From: a bacterium
Lineage (GTDB): Bacteria > Verrucomicrobiota > Verrucomicrobiia > Limisphaerales > UBA11358
Direction of reading: 5' to 3'
DNA: 64,000 bases
NCBI GenBank assembly: GCA_021813325.1
Contig: JAKALA010000001.1
Coordinates: forward strand, 163,973-227,972
Under the pieces are notes generated by a model, which ran no database searches, was not told where the DNA came from, and saw nothing but the letters and a program-made list of their open reading frames with translations. The position numbers and the translations under genes were made by a program. Shown in pieces: positions 45,722-53,573 of this stretch. Each line of letters starts with the position of its first letter. Position 1 is the stretch's first letter.

Positions 45722-46067
45722 TTCAGGAAGAAAATTTGATGCTTTCCATTAAATAACCGGGAAATCAATGAAAGTTATCATTTCGTTAGCAGGGAGAATG
45801 ATCTGATTCCGTGAAGCCGGGCGAAAAACGGTGAGAACTCACGGGCCGGCCGGCTCCGGTTTCGGACCACTGTTCCGGCGCCGGACCGGGTTGGCGGACC
45901 TGCTCCCTGAAAACTTGGTGGATTTTCGCGTGGCATGGCCGCTGCTATTGGGAAAAACGAAGCGAGCACTTGATATGCGTTTTATAAAACGGAGCAATTT
46001 CATCGCTCCCCCCATTTTGCCAATCCGTTGGCCGGCGCTGATGACAACCGGCGCTGCGACGAAATTT
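45722..46067. other. Divergent intergenic region
   Basis: These 346 bases separate two divergent Ig-like protein genes. The plus frame is open from 45831 but its residues look random, so I treat it as untranslated leader. A weak sigma-54-like sequence TGGCAT-GGCCG-CTGCT lies at 45931-45946, with GG and GC at the correct spacing but two consensus mismatches. Confidence 0.3.
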
Positions 46068-48605
46068 ATGGAGAAACTTGTGGCTATGATTTTGGAAGTC
46101 AAAAACGGCGGCCGCCCGGCATTGGGCAGTCCGCGACGATGGCTCGTATTGTGTGCAGTGGTTGCGGCGGTCTTCTGCCAGGTCGTTCAGGCGCAGCCGT
46201 CGCCGCTGATGGAGGAAGGTTTTAATTATCCGGCGGGAACCGCCCTGGCGGCCAACCCGCCTTGGACGGGAACGGCGGACGCTTCCCTGGAAATCATCGG
46301 AGGCAGCCTGACCCAGGCGAATCTTCGCAACACAATTCCCGCCGGCAACATGCTGCAAATCACCGGTGGCAGGGGCTTGTCTGTATATCGTGATTTCAGC
46401 AGCAACTCCATTTCCAGCGGCGCGGTGTATTTTTCGGCTCTGGTGCAATGCGGGCAACTGCCGACGAGTTCTCAATTCGTGTTGAGTCTCATGAGTGCTG
46501 GCAGCACGGTTCCGGATCAGTCGAGTGATCCGGTGGATGTGTATGCGACACCTGCCGCCGGCGGTTATTATTTGCGCATCCGTGACGCGGGTTCAGATTC
46601 ATCCACCGCCCAGGTTCTGTTAACGGCCAACACAATTCATTTTGTGGTGGTTAAATTCACTTTTGGTTCCAGCGGGAGCGCCAGCCTCTTTGTTGACCCC
46701 ACGCCGGGTTTGGCTGAACCGTTGCCCAATGCCTCAGCGAGTCTGGATGATGATGAATTGGGCGGCGGACCTGCGAATTTGCAAGGCGTTGCTTTTGGTT
46801 CGGCGAGCAGTTCGTCGTCCGGCATTTTTAATTTTGACACAGTGCGCGTTGGGACGGCGTGGGGCGATGTGACTTCCGCGATTCAGCCATTGGCGCTGAT
46901 GGGGCCGGACGATCAGGCCGTTTGCAACGGCAGCGGCGCCGCGTTCAGCGTGCAGGTCTTGGGCACTCCGCCGTATGTTTACCAGTGGCGCACCAATGCC
47001 GTCCCCGTGGCGGATGCCACCAATGACACGTTTGTAGCGTGGTATCCGGGCACCGATTTTTCCAAATGGAATTATGACGTGGTGGTGCATGACGCCTTTG
47101 GAAGCATCACCAGCCGGGTGGCCAAACTGGTGTTCACCACCAACAGTCCCGGCATTTTGACGCCTCCGGCGAGTCAGTTGATGTTGCCAGGCGTTTCCAA
47201 TGCAACGTTCAGCGTGGTGGCTTCGGGCGATGAGCCGTTAAGTTATCAGTGGCGTTCCAACGGCGTGGTCATTGCTGACGCAACCAACACCAGTTACACG
47301 GTGACCAATCCCGGGCCGGCCGCTGCGGCCATGAGCTTTGATGTGGTGGTGTCCAACCCCTGCGGCACAGCCACCAGTTCGCCGCCGGCGCTGGTTGAAT
47401 TTCCGAACCAATTCAGCGAGGCTTTTGATGCGGGGGCCGGATTCTTCGGGGGAGAAAACCTGGTTCTGACCAACGCCAGCGGCCTTGCCTACAATGTCTG
47501 GTCAACGCCGGATCTGTCCTTGCCGGTCACGGCTTGGACATTGGAAGGGCCAATGAGCGAAACGCCGTTGGGCACCACGGGATTGAGCCGTTACGGCTTT
47601 AATGTGAATCCGATCACGTCCCCGGTTTGTTACATCTTTGCCTTGAAGAACACCGGGCCTTATTTGAATGCGGAACCGCTGGTTTGGTTGACCACCTCAG
47701 ACTTCGCCAGTTTCACCATCACCTCCACCAATCTGCCGATTAATGCGGACGGACTTTTTAATCCGAATTCATTTGTCACGGCTTACGATGCCGGCCCGGG
47801 ATTTTTTGGCGGCGAAAATCTGATTTGCACCAACGGTGGCGGACAAACTTTTGGCGTCTGGTCCTCCTCGAACTTGTCCGTTTCCGTGACAAACTGGACC
47901 TATGAAGGGCCAATGAGCGAAACTCCTCTGGGCACGACTGGTTTGAGCCGTTACGGTCTTAATGTCAATCCGGCCACGTCGCCGGTTTATTACATCATCG
48001 CGCATTCCAACACCGGGAACTTTACGTCACCGGAACCGGTGGCCTGGTTAACGACGTCTGATTTTGCCAGTTTTACCCTACAAACAGCGGAGTATCCAAT
48101 TAGCAGCCAGGGAGTGTTTCAACTGCTGCTCCCGCCCGGTATTGTGCAACCGCCGCAAAGTCAGGCGGTGTTCTCGGGGCAAAGTCCCAGTTTCCAGGTG
48201 ACCGCCAGCGGATCGCAGCTTTCCTATCAGTGGGTGAAAAGCAACGGCGGCCTGCTGCCAGTCACGACGCCGGTGCTCACTTTGAGCAATGTTTCCGCGG
48301 CTGCCGCTGGTTCTTATTATGTCATCGTTTCCAATGCTCTCGCTTCGGCGACGAGCAGTGTGGCGACGTTGACCGTGGTTTCGCCGCCGGTTTTGAAACC
48401 CGCGTTGGCGGTTTCGCCCGGCCTGATTCAATTTAACGGCAGCGCCATCACCGGCCTCACTTATGTGGTGGAAAGGGCGACCAATCTTATGAACCCCGTT
48501 TGGCTGGCCGTGCAGACCAACAATACTGGCGTCTCGGGCAGCATTAATTTTCAAACCAACGCCACGAGCAGTCCCAGCGAATTTTACCGGCTGGTGTTTC
48601 CTTGA
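46068..48605 (+). CDS. Secreted Ig-like multidomain protein with internal duplication
   Basis: This is a protein of about 845 residues. The signal peptide RWLVLCAVVAAVFCQVVQAQP follows a basic N-region; I chose the ATG at 46068, while 46086 and 45975 are alternatives. A beta-sandwich at the N-terminus (EEGFNYPAG to FDTVRVGTAWG) resembles a LamG-like lead domain. Two Ig-like domains follow (YVYQWRTNAVPVADATNDTF, LSYQWRSNGVVIADATNTSY). Then come two copies of a domain of about 105 residues built around FFGGENL and EGPMSETPLGTTGLSRYG, another Ig-like domain, and a C-terminal module ending EFYRLVFP. No enzyme motif is seen, so an adhesive or structural surface role is inferred. The downstream DUF3570 gene starts 35 bp on and could share the transcript. 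Confidence 0.82.
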   Translation: MEKLVAMILEVKNGGRPALGSPRRWLVLCAVVAAVFCQVVQAQPSPLMEEGFNYPAGTALAANPPWTGTADASLEIIGGSLTQANLRNTIPAGNMLQITGGRGLSVYRDFSSNSISSGAVYFSALVQCGQLPTSSQFVLSLMSAGSTVPDQSSDPVDVYATPAAGGYYLRIRDAGSDSSTAQVLLTANTIHFVVVKFTFGSSGSASLFVDPTPGLAEPLPNASASLDDDELGGGPANLQGVAFGSASSSSSGIFNFDTVRVGTAWGDVTSAIQPLALMGPDDQAVCNGSGAAFSVQVLGTPPYVYQWRTNAVPVADATNDTFVAWYPGTDFSKWNYDVVVHDAFGSITSRVAKLVFTTNSPGILTPPASQLMLPGVSNATFSVVASGDEPLSYQWRSNGVVIADATNTSYTVTNPGPAAAAMSFDVVVSNPCGTATSSPPALVEFPNQFSEAFDAGAGFFGGENLVLTNASGLAYNVWSTPDLSLPVTAWTLEGPMSETPLGTTGLSRYGFNVNPITSPVCYIFALKNTGPYLNAEPLVWLTTSDFASFTITSTNLPINADGLFNPNSFVTAYDAGPGFFGGENLICTNGGGQTFGVWSSSNLSVSVTNWTYEGPMSETPLGTTGLSRYGLNVNPATSPVYYIIAHSNTGNFTSPEPVAWLTTSDFASFTLQTAEYPISSQGVFQLLLPPGIVQPPQSQAVFSGQSPSFQVTASGSQLSYQWVKSNGGLLPVTTPVLTLSNVSAAAAGSYYVIVSNALASATSSVATLTVVSPPVLKPALAVSPGLIQFNGSAITGLTYVVERATNLMNPVWLAVQTNNTGVSGSINFQTNATSSPSEFYRLVFP
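47412..48080 (+). repeat. In-gene tandem domain duplication (360-bp period)
   Basis: Copies at about 47412-47720 and 47772-48080 encode nearly aligned domains. They share FFGGENL, W-T-x-EGPMSETPLGTTGLSR and WLTTSDFASFT, with divergent residues between. DNA identity is patchy, so the duplication is old, but the EGPMSETPLGTTGLSRYG core is invariant. Confidence 0.85.
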
Positions 48606-48640
48606 GCCGCAAGACTGAAAACGCGAAGCCGATTTACCAC

Positions 48641-50083
48641 ATGCTCCCGCCATCCAACTTCTCAGCCCCGCAATACCATGTTGCCGGCGCAGACGAATTA
48701 ACCGTTCCCGCCGCGATTTCACCTGCGCGCTGGCATTCGAGGTCGGTTGCGATCGCGCTCGCCCTGGCCCTCGTGCTGGCCCGGGTGAATCGCGCCTGTG
48801 GCGATGAAAATGATTTGGGCTACCGCAAATCTTTCTACCGGGAAGACAACGGCCGCATCAACGTCAACACGGATACCTGGCAGTATAACGTGGGGGTGCA
48901 GGATAACGTGCGCCTCAGCGGGAATGTGGTAATGGACGCCATTTCCGGCGCCACGCCCAATGGGGCGCCGCCACAAACCCAGTGGAATTTTCCAACGCAA
49001 AGTTCACTTTACCAATCCGCTTACCAGAGCGCTTTCACCAGCCAATACAACCAATTCGTTGCCAACAACCAAATTTATGTGGATTCCGGCCTGGAAACGT
49101 ATGCTCAACTGACCAATGATGCGTCCGCGTTTGCGACCCAAACGGCTCCAAACATCGCCACTAATAGCGCCGCCGCTTCCTACAATAGTCTCACGAACAA
49201 TCCAGACTATCGCCGCGGCAAAGTGCCGTTGACCCACATGCACGATCGGCGCACTGCTTTTTCCATCCAGTTGCCGGTCACGTTCGGGGAAAATCAAATC
49301 ACGCCCTCGTTCGCCTACAGCGAGGAGAGCGATTACATTTCCTTTGGCGGCGCGTTGAATTATTCCCGCTATCTGAACGACAAAAACACCACACTGAGCA
49401 CCGGCTGGTCGCACAATGCGGATACGGTGCGGGATGATCTGATGATGTGGCAGAGCAAAATGACCGATGATATTTTCCTCGGGCTGGTGCAACTCTGCGG
49501 ACCCAAGGCCTATTTTACGGTGAACGCTTCGTTGGGTTTTTCCCACGGCTATCTGGCAGACCCATACCGGGGTGTGATGTTCGCCAATGTCCTGCAAAAT
49601 AATCCGAGCGATCCCGCCCTCAGCCCGGAAGTCCGCCCGCGCCATCGCAACAACCAGATTCTATACGCTTCGTGGACTCAGTTTCTCACGCCGGTGGATG
49701 CCAGCTATGAAATCAGTTACCGCTATTTCCACGACTCCTACGGCATCAATGCCAACACGGTGCAGTTGGACTGGCACCAAAAAATCGGAAAGCACCTCGT
49801 GATTTCGCCGACCGCGCGTTATTACCTCCAGAATGCCGCGGATTTTTATTACGTCATCGTCCCGGATTCCAACAACCCGCCAACGTTTTATTCCTCGGAT
49901 TACCGGCTCTCTAAAATGGAAACCTTCACCGTCGGGGTCACGGTGAGCTGGCGTGTCATCAAACACCTGTCGCTTGACGCCAGTTACCTGCGCTACGTGA
50001 TGCGCGGCTTGGACGGGGTGACCTCACAGAGCGCTTATCCTTCCGCCAACGTAATCAGCTTGGGCGGGCGGATCTGGTTTTAA
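48641..50083 (+). CDS. DUF3570 outer-membrane beta-barrel with ApbE-type flavinylation motif
   Basis: This is a protein of about 480 residues. The export segment (SVAIALALALVLARVNRA) follows a long polar N-region; the frame is open from a TTG at 48602, and the ATG at 48641 is preferred. The mature start (YRKSFYREDNGRINVNTDTW) and the later alternating beta strands (ISFGGALNYSRYL, LSTGWSHNAD, YEISYRYFHDSYG, LGGRIWF at the very end) match the DUF3570 family of outer-membrane barrels. Near its start is DAISGAT (residues 99-105 from this ATG), which fits the consensus D-x-x-[ST]-G-A-T of proteins that receive covalent FMN from ApbE. The next gene is apbE. I infer a flavinylated outer-membrane redox protein. 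The long Gln/Asn/Ser/Ala-rich insert (residues about 115-190) is unusual. Confidence 0.85.
   Translation: MLPPSNFSAPQYHVAGADELTVPAAISPARWHSRSVAIALALALVLARVNRACGDENDLGYRKSFYREDNGRINVNTDTWQYNVGVQDNVRLSGNVVMDAISGATPNGAPPQTQWNFPTQSSLYQSAYQSAFTSQYNQFVANNQIYVDSGLETYAQLTNDASAFATQTAPNIATNSAAASYNSLTNNPDYRRGKVPLTHMHDRRTAFSIQLPVTFGENQITPSFAYSEESDYISFGGALNYSRYLNDKNTTLSTGWSHNADTVRDDLMMWQSKMTDDIFLGLVQLCGPKAYFTVNASLGFSHGYLADPYRGVMFANVLQNNPSDPALSPEVRPRHRNNQILYASWTQFLTPVDASYEISYRYFHDSYGINANTVQLDWHQKIGKHLVISPTARYYLQNAADFYYVIVPDSNNPPTFYSSDYRLSKMETFTVGVTVSWRVIKHLSLDASYLRYVMRGLDGVTSQSAYPSANVISLGGRIWF
48935..48955 (+). other. Putative flavinylation site (DAISGAT)
   Basis: The codons encode Asp-Ala-Ile-Ser-Gly-Ala-Thr, an exact fit to the ApbE target consensus in which the final Thr (or Ser) carries FMN through a phosphoester bond. 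The assignment rests on motif and on the neighbouring apbE. Confidence 0.6.
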
Positions 50084-50096
50084 CCTGAATTGAGTT

Positions 50097-51161
50097 ATGC
50101 AAACGATGTTTCTCAAACGCCCAGGCCGGTTCGCCGGTCAGCCGTCGTCCGTGGCGGATTGTCCGGTGCCGGAACCGGCCATGAATGCCAGCCGCGTCTT
50201 CGAACGGGTGAAGGCTTCGGCTCAAAGCACGGTGGATCGGGGCTTTTACAAGCTGCAATTCTCCGCCATGAGCACGCATTGCCAGGTAAACTTTCATGGC
50301 GTTCCCGATGCGCTGGCCCGGAAATTCCAAAGTGACGTTGTCACGTGGGTGGCGGAATTCGAGGCGCGTTATTCGCGTTTCATTCCGGACAGCTTGATCG
50401 GCCGCATCAATGCCGCCGCCGGCGAACATTGGGTGGAAACGGATCCGGAGACGGACCGGTTGTTCAGCCTTTGCCAGGAATTGTTCTTCTTCACGCGGGG
50501 TTCCTTTGATCCCACGGCCCTGCCGTTGATGAGATTGTGGAACTGGAAGCAGTCGCCGCCGGTCCTTCCGAGCGACGCTTCAGTTCAAGCCGCGCGCGCC
50601 TTGATTGGCTGGAATAAAGTCCAGCGTCGGCCAGGCGGAATATTTTTGCCGCAACGCGGCATGGCCATTGATCTCGGAGGCATCGGCAAAGAATACGCCG
50701 TGGATTGCGTCATGAACCTCGCCAACGAGCGCGGCATTCCGAATGTGCTCGTGGATTTCGGCCAGGACGTGCGCGTGCGCGGCCATGCGCCGGACAAGCA
50801 ATGCTGGTGGGTGGGACTCGACGACGCGCATATGCCGGGCAAATGCTGGGCGGGAGTGGCGGTTACCGACCACGGGGTCGCCACCTCCGGCGACTACCTG
50901 CGCCACTTTGAAGTCAATGGCCGCCGCTACGGGCACATCATTGATCCGCGCACGGGCTATCCGGTATTGAACGATGTCCGCTGTGTTTCCATCATCGCGC
51001 CCAGTTGCACCATTGCCGGCCTGCTTTCCACCAGCGTCTGCATCCTTGGCGCCAAGGAAGGCCTGGAACTGATCGAACTTCATCCCGGCGCCGCCGGTGC
51101 CATCATCACCAATTCATCAAAATTAACCTCACGAAAATTCCATGAATACATTCCGGCCTAA
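50097..51161 (+). CDS. apbE: FAD:protein FMN transferase
   Basis: ApbE attaches FMN from FAD to Thr or Ser in target motifs. The 354-residue protein has the family order: FSAMSTHCQVNF, EARYSRFIPDSLIGRIN, GSFDPTALPLMRLW, then the core D192-LGGIGKEYAVD, LVDFGQDVRVRG, and VATSGDYLRHF with RYGHIIDPRTGYP (278-289), which lines the FAD and metal site. The first 50 residues are polar and show no signal peptide or lipobox, unlike the periplasmic lipoprotein forms. The enzyme may act before export, or the leader may be atypical. It starts 13 bp after DUF3570 and overlaps the tlpA-like gene by 20 bp. Confidence 0.95.
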   Translation: MQTMFLKRPGRFAGQPSSVADCPVPEPAMNASRVFERVKASAQSTVDRGFYKLQFSAMSTHCQVNFHGVPDALARKFQSDVVTWVAEFEARYSRFIPDSLIGRINAAAGEHWVETDPETDRLFSLCQELFFFTRGSFDPTALPLMRLWNWKQSPPVLPSDASVQAARALIGWNKVQRRPGGIFLPQRGMAIDLGGIGKEYAVDCVMNLANERGIPNVLVDFGQDVRVRGHAPDKQCWWVGLDDAHMPGKCWAGVAVTDHGVATSGDYLRHFEVNGRRYGHIIDPRTGYPVLNDVRCVSIIAPSCTIAGLLSTSVCILGAKEGLELIELHPGAAGAIITNSSKLTSRKFHEYIPA

Positions 51162-51642
51162 AACCCTCGTTCTGGCAGCCATGCTGGCCGTCAGCGTCTT
51201 TACGGCTTCAGCCATGCTGAACGTTGGCGCCAGTTTTCCCGACCTCGCCGCCTTCAAGCTCGATGGCAAACTGCCCGCCACGCGCAAGGGCAAAATTGTG
51301 ATCATCGATTTCTGGGCCTCCTGGTGCGGCCCGTGCAAGGAGTCCTTTCCCGTGCTGAATGAATTGCAAAAGAAATACGGCGACAAGGGCCTGGTCATCA
51401 TCGGCGTCAATGAAGACGAGGACAAATCCGACATGCAGTCATTTCTGAAGGACCATCCGGCCACGTTCACCGTGGTTCATGACGACGGTCAAAAACTCGT
51501 CGCCAAAGCCGGCATTGAAACCATGCCCAGTTCATTTGTGCTGGATGGCGCCGGCGTGGTGCGTTTCACGCACAACGGTTTTCATGGCTCGAAAACTCGG
51601 GAGCAATATGAACAGCAAATCGAATCGCTGCTAAAGAAATGA
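51142..51642 (+). CDS. TlpA-like thioredoxin-fold protein, exported
   Basis: This is a 166-residue periplasmic thiol oxidoreductase. A signal peptide (KTLVLAAMLAVSVFTASA) is followed by a thioredoxin fold of the TlpA/ResA type. The active site is WCGPC with C62 and C65. The extra strand-helix VIIGVNEDEDKSDMQSFLKD follows, and the cis-Pro is in TMPSSFVLD. Proteins of this kind reduce disulfides, or keep cysteines reduced, on specific client proteins using electrons from DsbD, which is encoded two genes downstream. The start overlaps the end of apbE, showing tight coupling. The likely client here is the Cys-containing DUF4266 lipoprotein or the DUF3570 partner. Confidence 0.93.
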   Translation: MNTFRPKTLVLAAMLAVSVFTASAMLNVGASFPDLAAFKLDGKLPATRKGKIVIIDFWASWCGPCKESFPVLNELQKKYGDKGLVIIGVNEDEDKSDMQSFLKDHPATFTVVHDDGQKLVAKAGIETMPSSFVLDGAGVVRFTHNGFHGSKTREQYEQQIESLLKK

Positions 51643-51646
51643 TGTT

Positions 51647-51877
51647 ATGCAACCGCTTCTGAAAAAAATAACGCTGCTGGCCGTGCTTGGCTTTGTCATC
51701 GGCCTGCAAACCGGCTGCACTGCGGTAAAGCCCTGGCAGCGCAAAACCCTGGCGGATTATACCATGCGTGGCGATCGCGATCCACTGGGCGAAAGCATCA
51801 ATGAACACATCTTTTTTTCGCGCGAAATGGCTTCCGGCGGCAAAGGCGTTGGCGGCGGTGGCTGCGGCTGCAACTGA
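51647..51877 (+). CDS. DUF4266 small lipoprotein with GGGCGCN tail
   Basis: This is a 76-residue lipoprotein. A type II signal (KKITLLAVLGFVIGLQTGC) has the lipobox Cys at residue 24, followed by TAVKPWQRKTLADYTM. The conserved core is VKPWQR…M…D…H…FFSREMASGG. The protein ends in a Gly-rich tail with two cysteines, GGGCGCN (70-76), which matches DUF4266. Two closely spaced Cys at the extreme C-terminus are an obvious candidate for a reversible disulfide, a metal site or a modification site served by TlpA and DsbD. Its function is unknown. It is 4 bp after the tlpA-like gene and 11 bp before dsbD. Confidence 0.9.
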   Translation: MQPLLKKITLLAVLGFVIGLQTGCTAVKPWQRKTLADYTMRGDRDPLGESINEHIFFSREMASGGKGVGGGGCGCN

Positions 51878-51888
51878 GGAATCGCAAC

Positions 51889-53544
51889 ATGAAATCGGGA
51901 CTTAAAATTTTTCTGATTCTACTGGCGGCGGCCGGGTTCCAGCCAAAAACAACGCCCGCCGCCAGTTTGAACGTGCGCAGTCCTTTTGGCGTTGAGGTGC
52001 GGGCGGTCACTGATCCAGCCGGTGTGAATGTGCTCCGCGTGAATTTCACCGTGCCCTCGGAATGCGTCCTGTATTATGACCGGCTGCATTTCCGCACAGC
52101 CGACGGCGCGGAAATTCAGCCTTTGAAAATGCCGCCGCCCGTGCTGGAAACCGACCGCGTAACGGGCAAACCCCGCCAGGTTTATCTCAAGGATTTTGCC
52201 GTGGAGCTTAAGCCGGAGGATGTGCCGGGGCCGGGACATGCGTTGACCGTGAAGTTTCAGGGCTGCACCAATGCCGCCTGTTTCTTTCCGGAGCAAAGAC
52301 GGTTTGCGCTGGTGGCGGCCAACGGAATTTATAGCGAAGTCACCGGTGAGATGGCTGGTGGAACATCAGCCCAGCCGTCTGCTGCGGGGCAGACGTCCGC
52401 GGGCATTGACTGGGAGCGTGAATTCAAAGATTTCGCCATCAAAGGCCGGCAGACCGGTTACTTGAGCGCCTCGGAATTCAATGCGTTTTTGGACAATTCG
52501 CTTGCGGGCAAAGGCACGGCAGATCCGTTGGCTAAATTCCAAAACATGGGAATGCTCGCCACGTTGCTGCTTATCTTGGTGGGCGGATTTTTGCTGAACT
52601 TCACGCCCTGCGTGCTGCCGATGATTCCCATCAACCTCGCCATCATTGGCGCCGGACGGCAGGCCCGCTCGCGGACGGATGGGTTCCGCAACGGCGCCAT
52701 TTACGGGCTGGGCATCGCGCTGGCTTACGGCACGTTGGGACTGGCGGTGGTGCTGACGGGTTCCAAGTTTGGCGCGTTGAATTCCTCCATGTGGTTCAAC
52801 GTCGGGATCGCGCTGGTTTTTATCGTGATGGCCCTGGGCATGTTTGACGTGGTGAATATTGACTTCTCGCGGTTCAGTGGTGCCGGTCCGAGCGGCGCGG
52901 CAGGCCAGGGCGCGTTGGCGCAAAACGCCGTGGTGCTGTCGCTGGGCGTCATGTCTGCACTGCTGGCGGGAGCCTGTGTGGCGCCGGTGGTGATTTCGGT
53001 GGTGCTGCTGGCCACCAATTTTTATGCCAAGGGTTCCATGGCCGGCTTGATGCTCCCGTTTCTGCTGGGCGTGGGCATGGCGTTGCCCTGGCCGTTTGCC
53101 GGCGCCGGTCTGACGTTTCTACCCAAGCCGGGCAAATGGATGAAATACGTGAAATACGGCTTCGGCGTCATGATCCTGGCCTTTGCCTTTTACTACGGAC
53201 ATTTGGCGTGGCGCGCGCATCAGTCAACGGCCGGTTCCATCGCCACCACCGGTTCGGCGGAAGGCGCTTCCGATGAATCGGATCAGACATTGCTGGCTGC
53301 TTTGGAAAAATCCCGCGCCACGGGCCGTCCGCTGTTCCTGGATTTTCACGCCAGTTGGTGCAAGGACTGTTCCGCCATGGACGCGACGGTGTTCAACCAG
53401 CCACCGGTGGAAGATCATTTAAAACAATTCATCGCCGTGCGTTACGCGGCGGAACAACCCAATGCCGCTCCAGCCAAGCCGTTGCTGGATCATTTTAATA
53501 TTGTTGGCCTCCCGGCCTACCTCGTTCTGACACCAACCAAATAA
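51889..53544 (+). CDS. DsbD-family thiol:disulfide interchange protein
   Basis: This is a 551-residue transmembrane electron carrier that moves reducing power from cytoplasmic thioredoxin to periplasmic proteins. A signal peptide (LKIFLILLAAAGFQPKTTPA) is followed by an N-terminal DsbD-alpha-like domain with the Cys pair in FQGCTNAACFFPEQR. The membrane domain has eight or so helices with the two reactive Cys in NFTPCVLPMIPINL and GACVAPVVISVV. The C-terminal thioredoxin-like domain has WCKDC (C491 and C494). That last domain stops soon after the cis-Pro strand (GLPAYLVLTPTK), about 20-25 residues earlier than usual, so its final strand and helix appear to be missing. It is the last gene of the DUF3570-apbE-tlpA-DUF4266 operon. 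Confidence 0.93.
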   Translation: MKSGLKIFLILLAAAGFQPKTTPAASLNVRSPFGVEVRAVTDPAGVNVLRVNFTVPSECVLYYDRLHFRTADGAEIQPLKMPPPVLETDRVTGKPRQVYLKDFAVELKPEDVPGPGHALTVKFQGCTNAACFFPEQRRFALVAANGIYSEVTGEMAGGTSAQPSAAGQTSAGIDWEREFKDFAIKGRQTGYLSASEFNAFLDNSLAGKGTADPLAKFQNMGMLATLLLILVGGFLLNFTPCVLPMIPINLAIIGAGRQARSRTDGFRNGAIYGLGIALAYGTLGLAVVLTGSKFGALNSSMWFNVGIALVFIVMALGMFDVVNIDFSRFSGAGPSGAAGQGALAQNAVVLSLGVMSALLAGACVAPVVISVVLLATNFYAKGSMAGLMLPFLLGVGMALPWPFAGAGLTFLPKPGKWMKYVKYGFGVMILAFAFYYGHLAWRAHQSTAGSIATTGSAEGASDESDQTLLAALEKSRATGRPLFLDFHASWCKDCSAMDATVFNQPPVEDHLKQFIAVRYAAEQPNAAPAKPLLDHFNIVGLPAYLVLTPTK

Positions 53545-53573
53545 TCTAATCCCACCAGAATCATAAAACGCTT

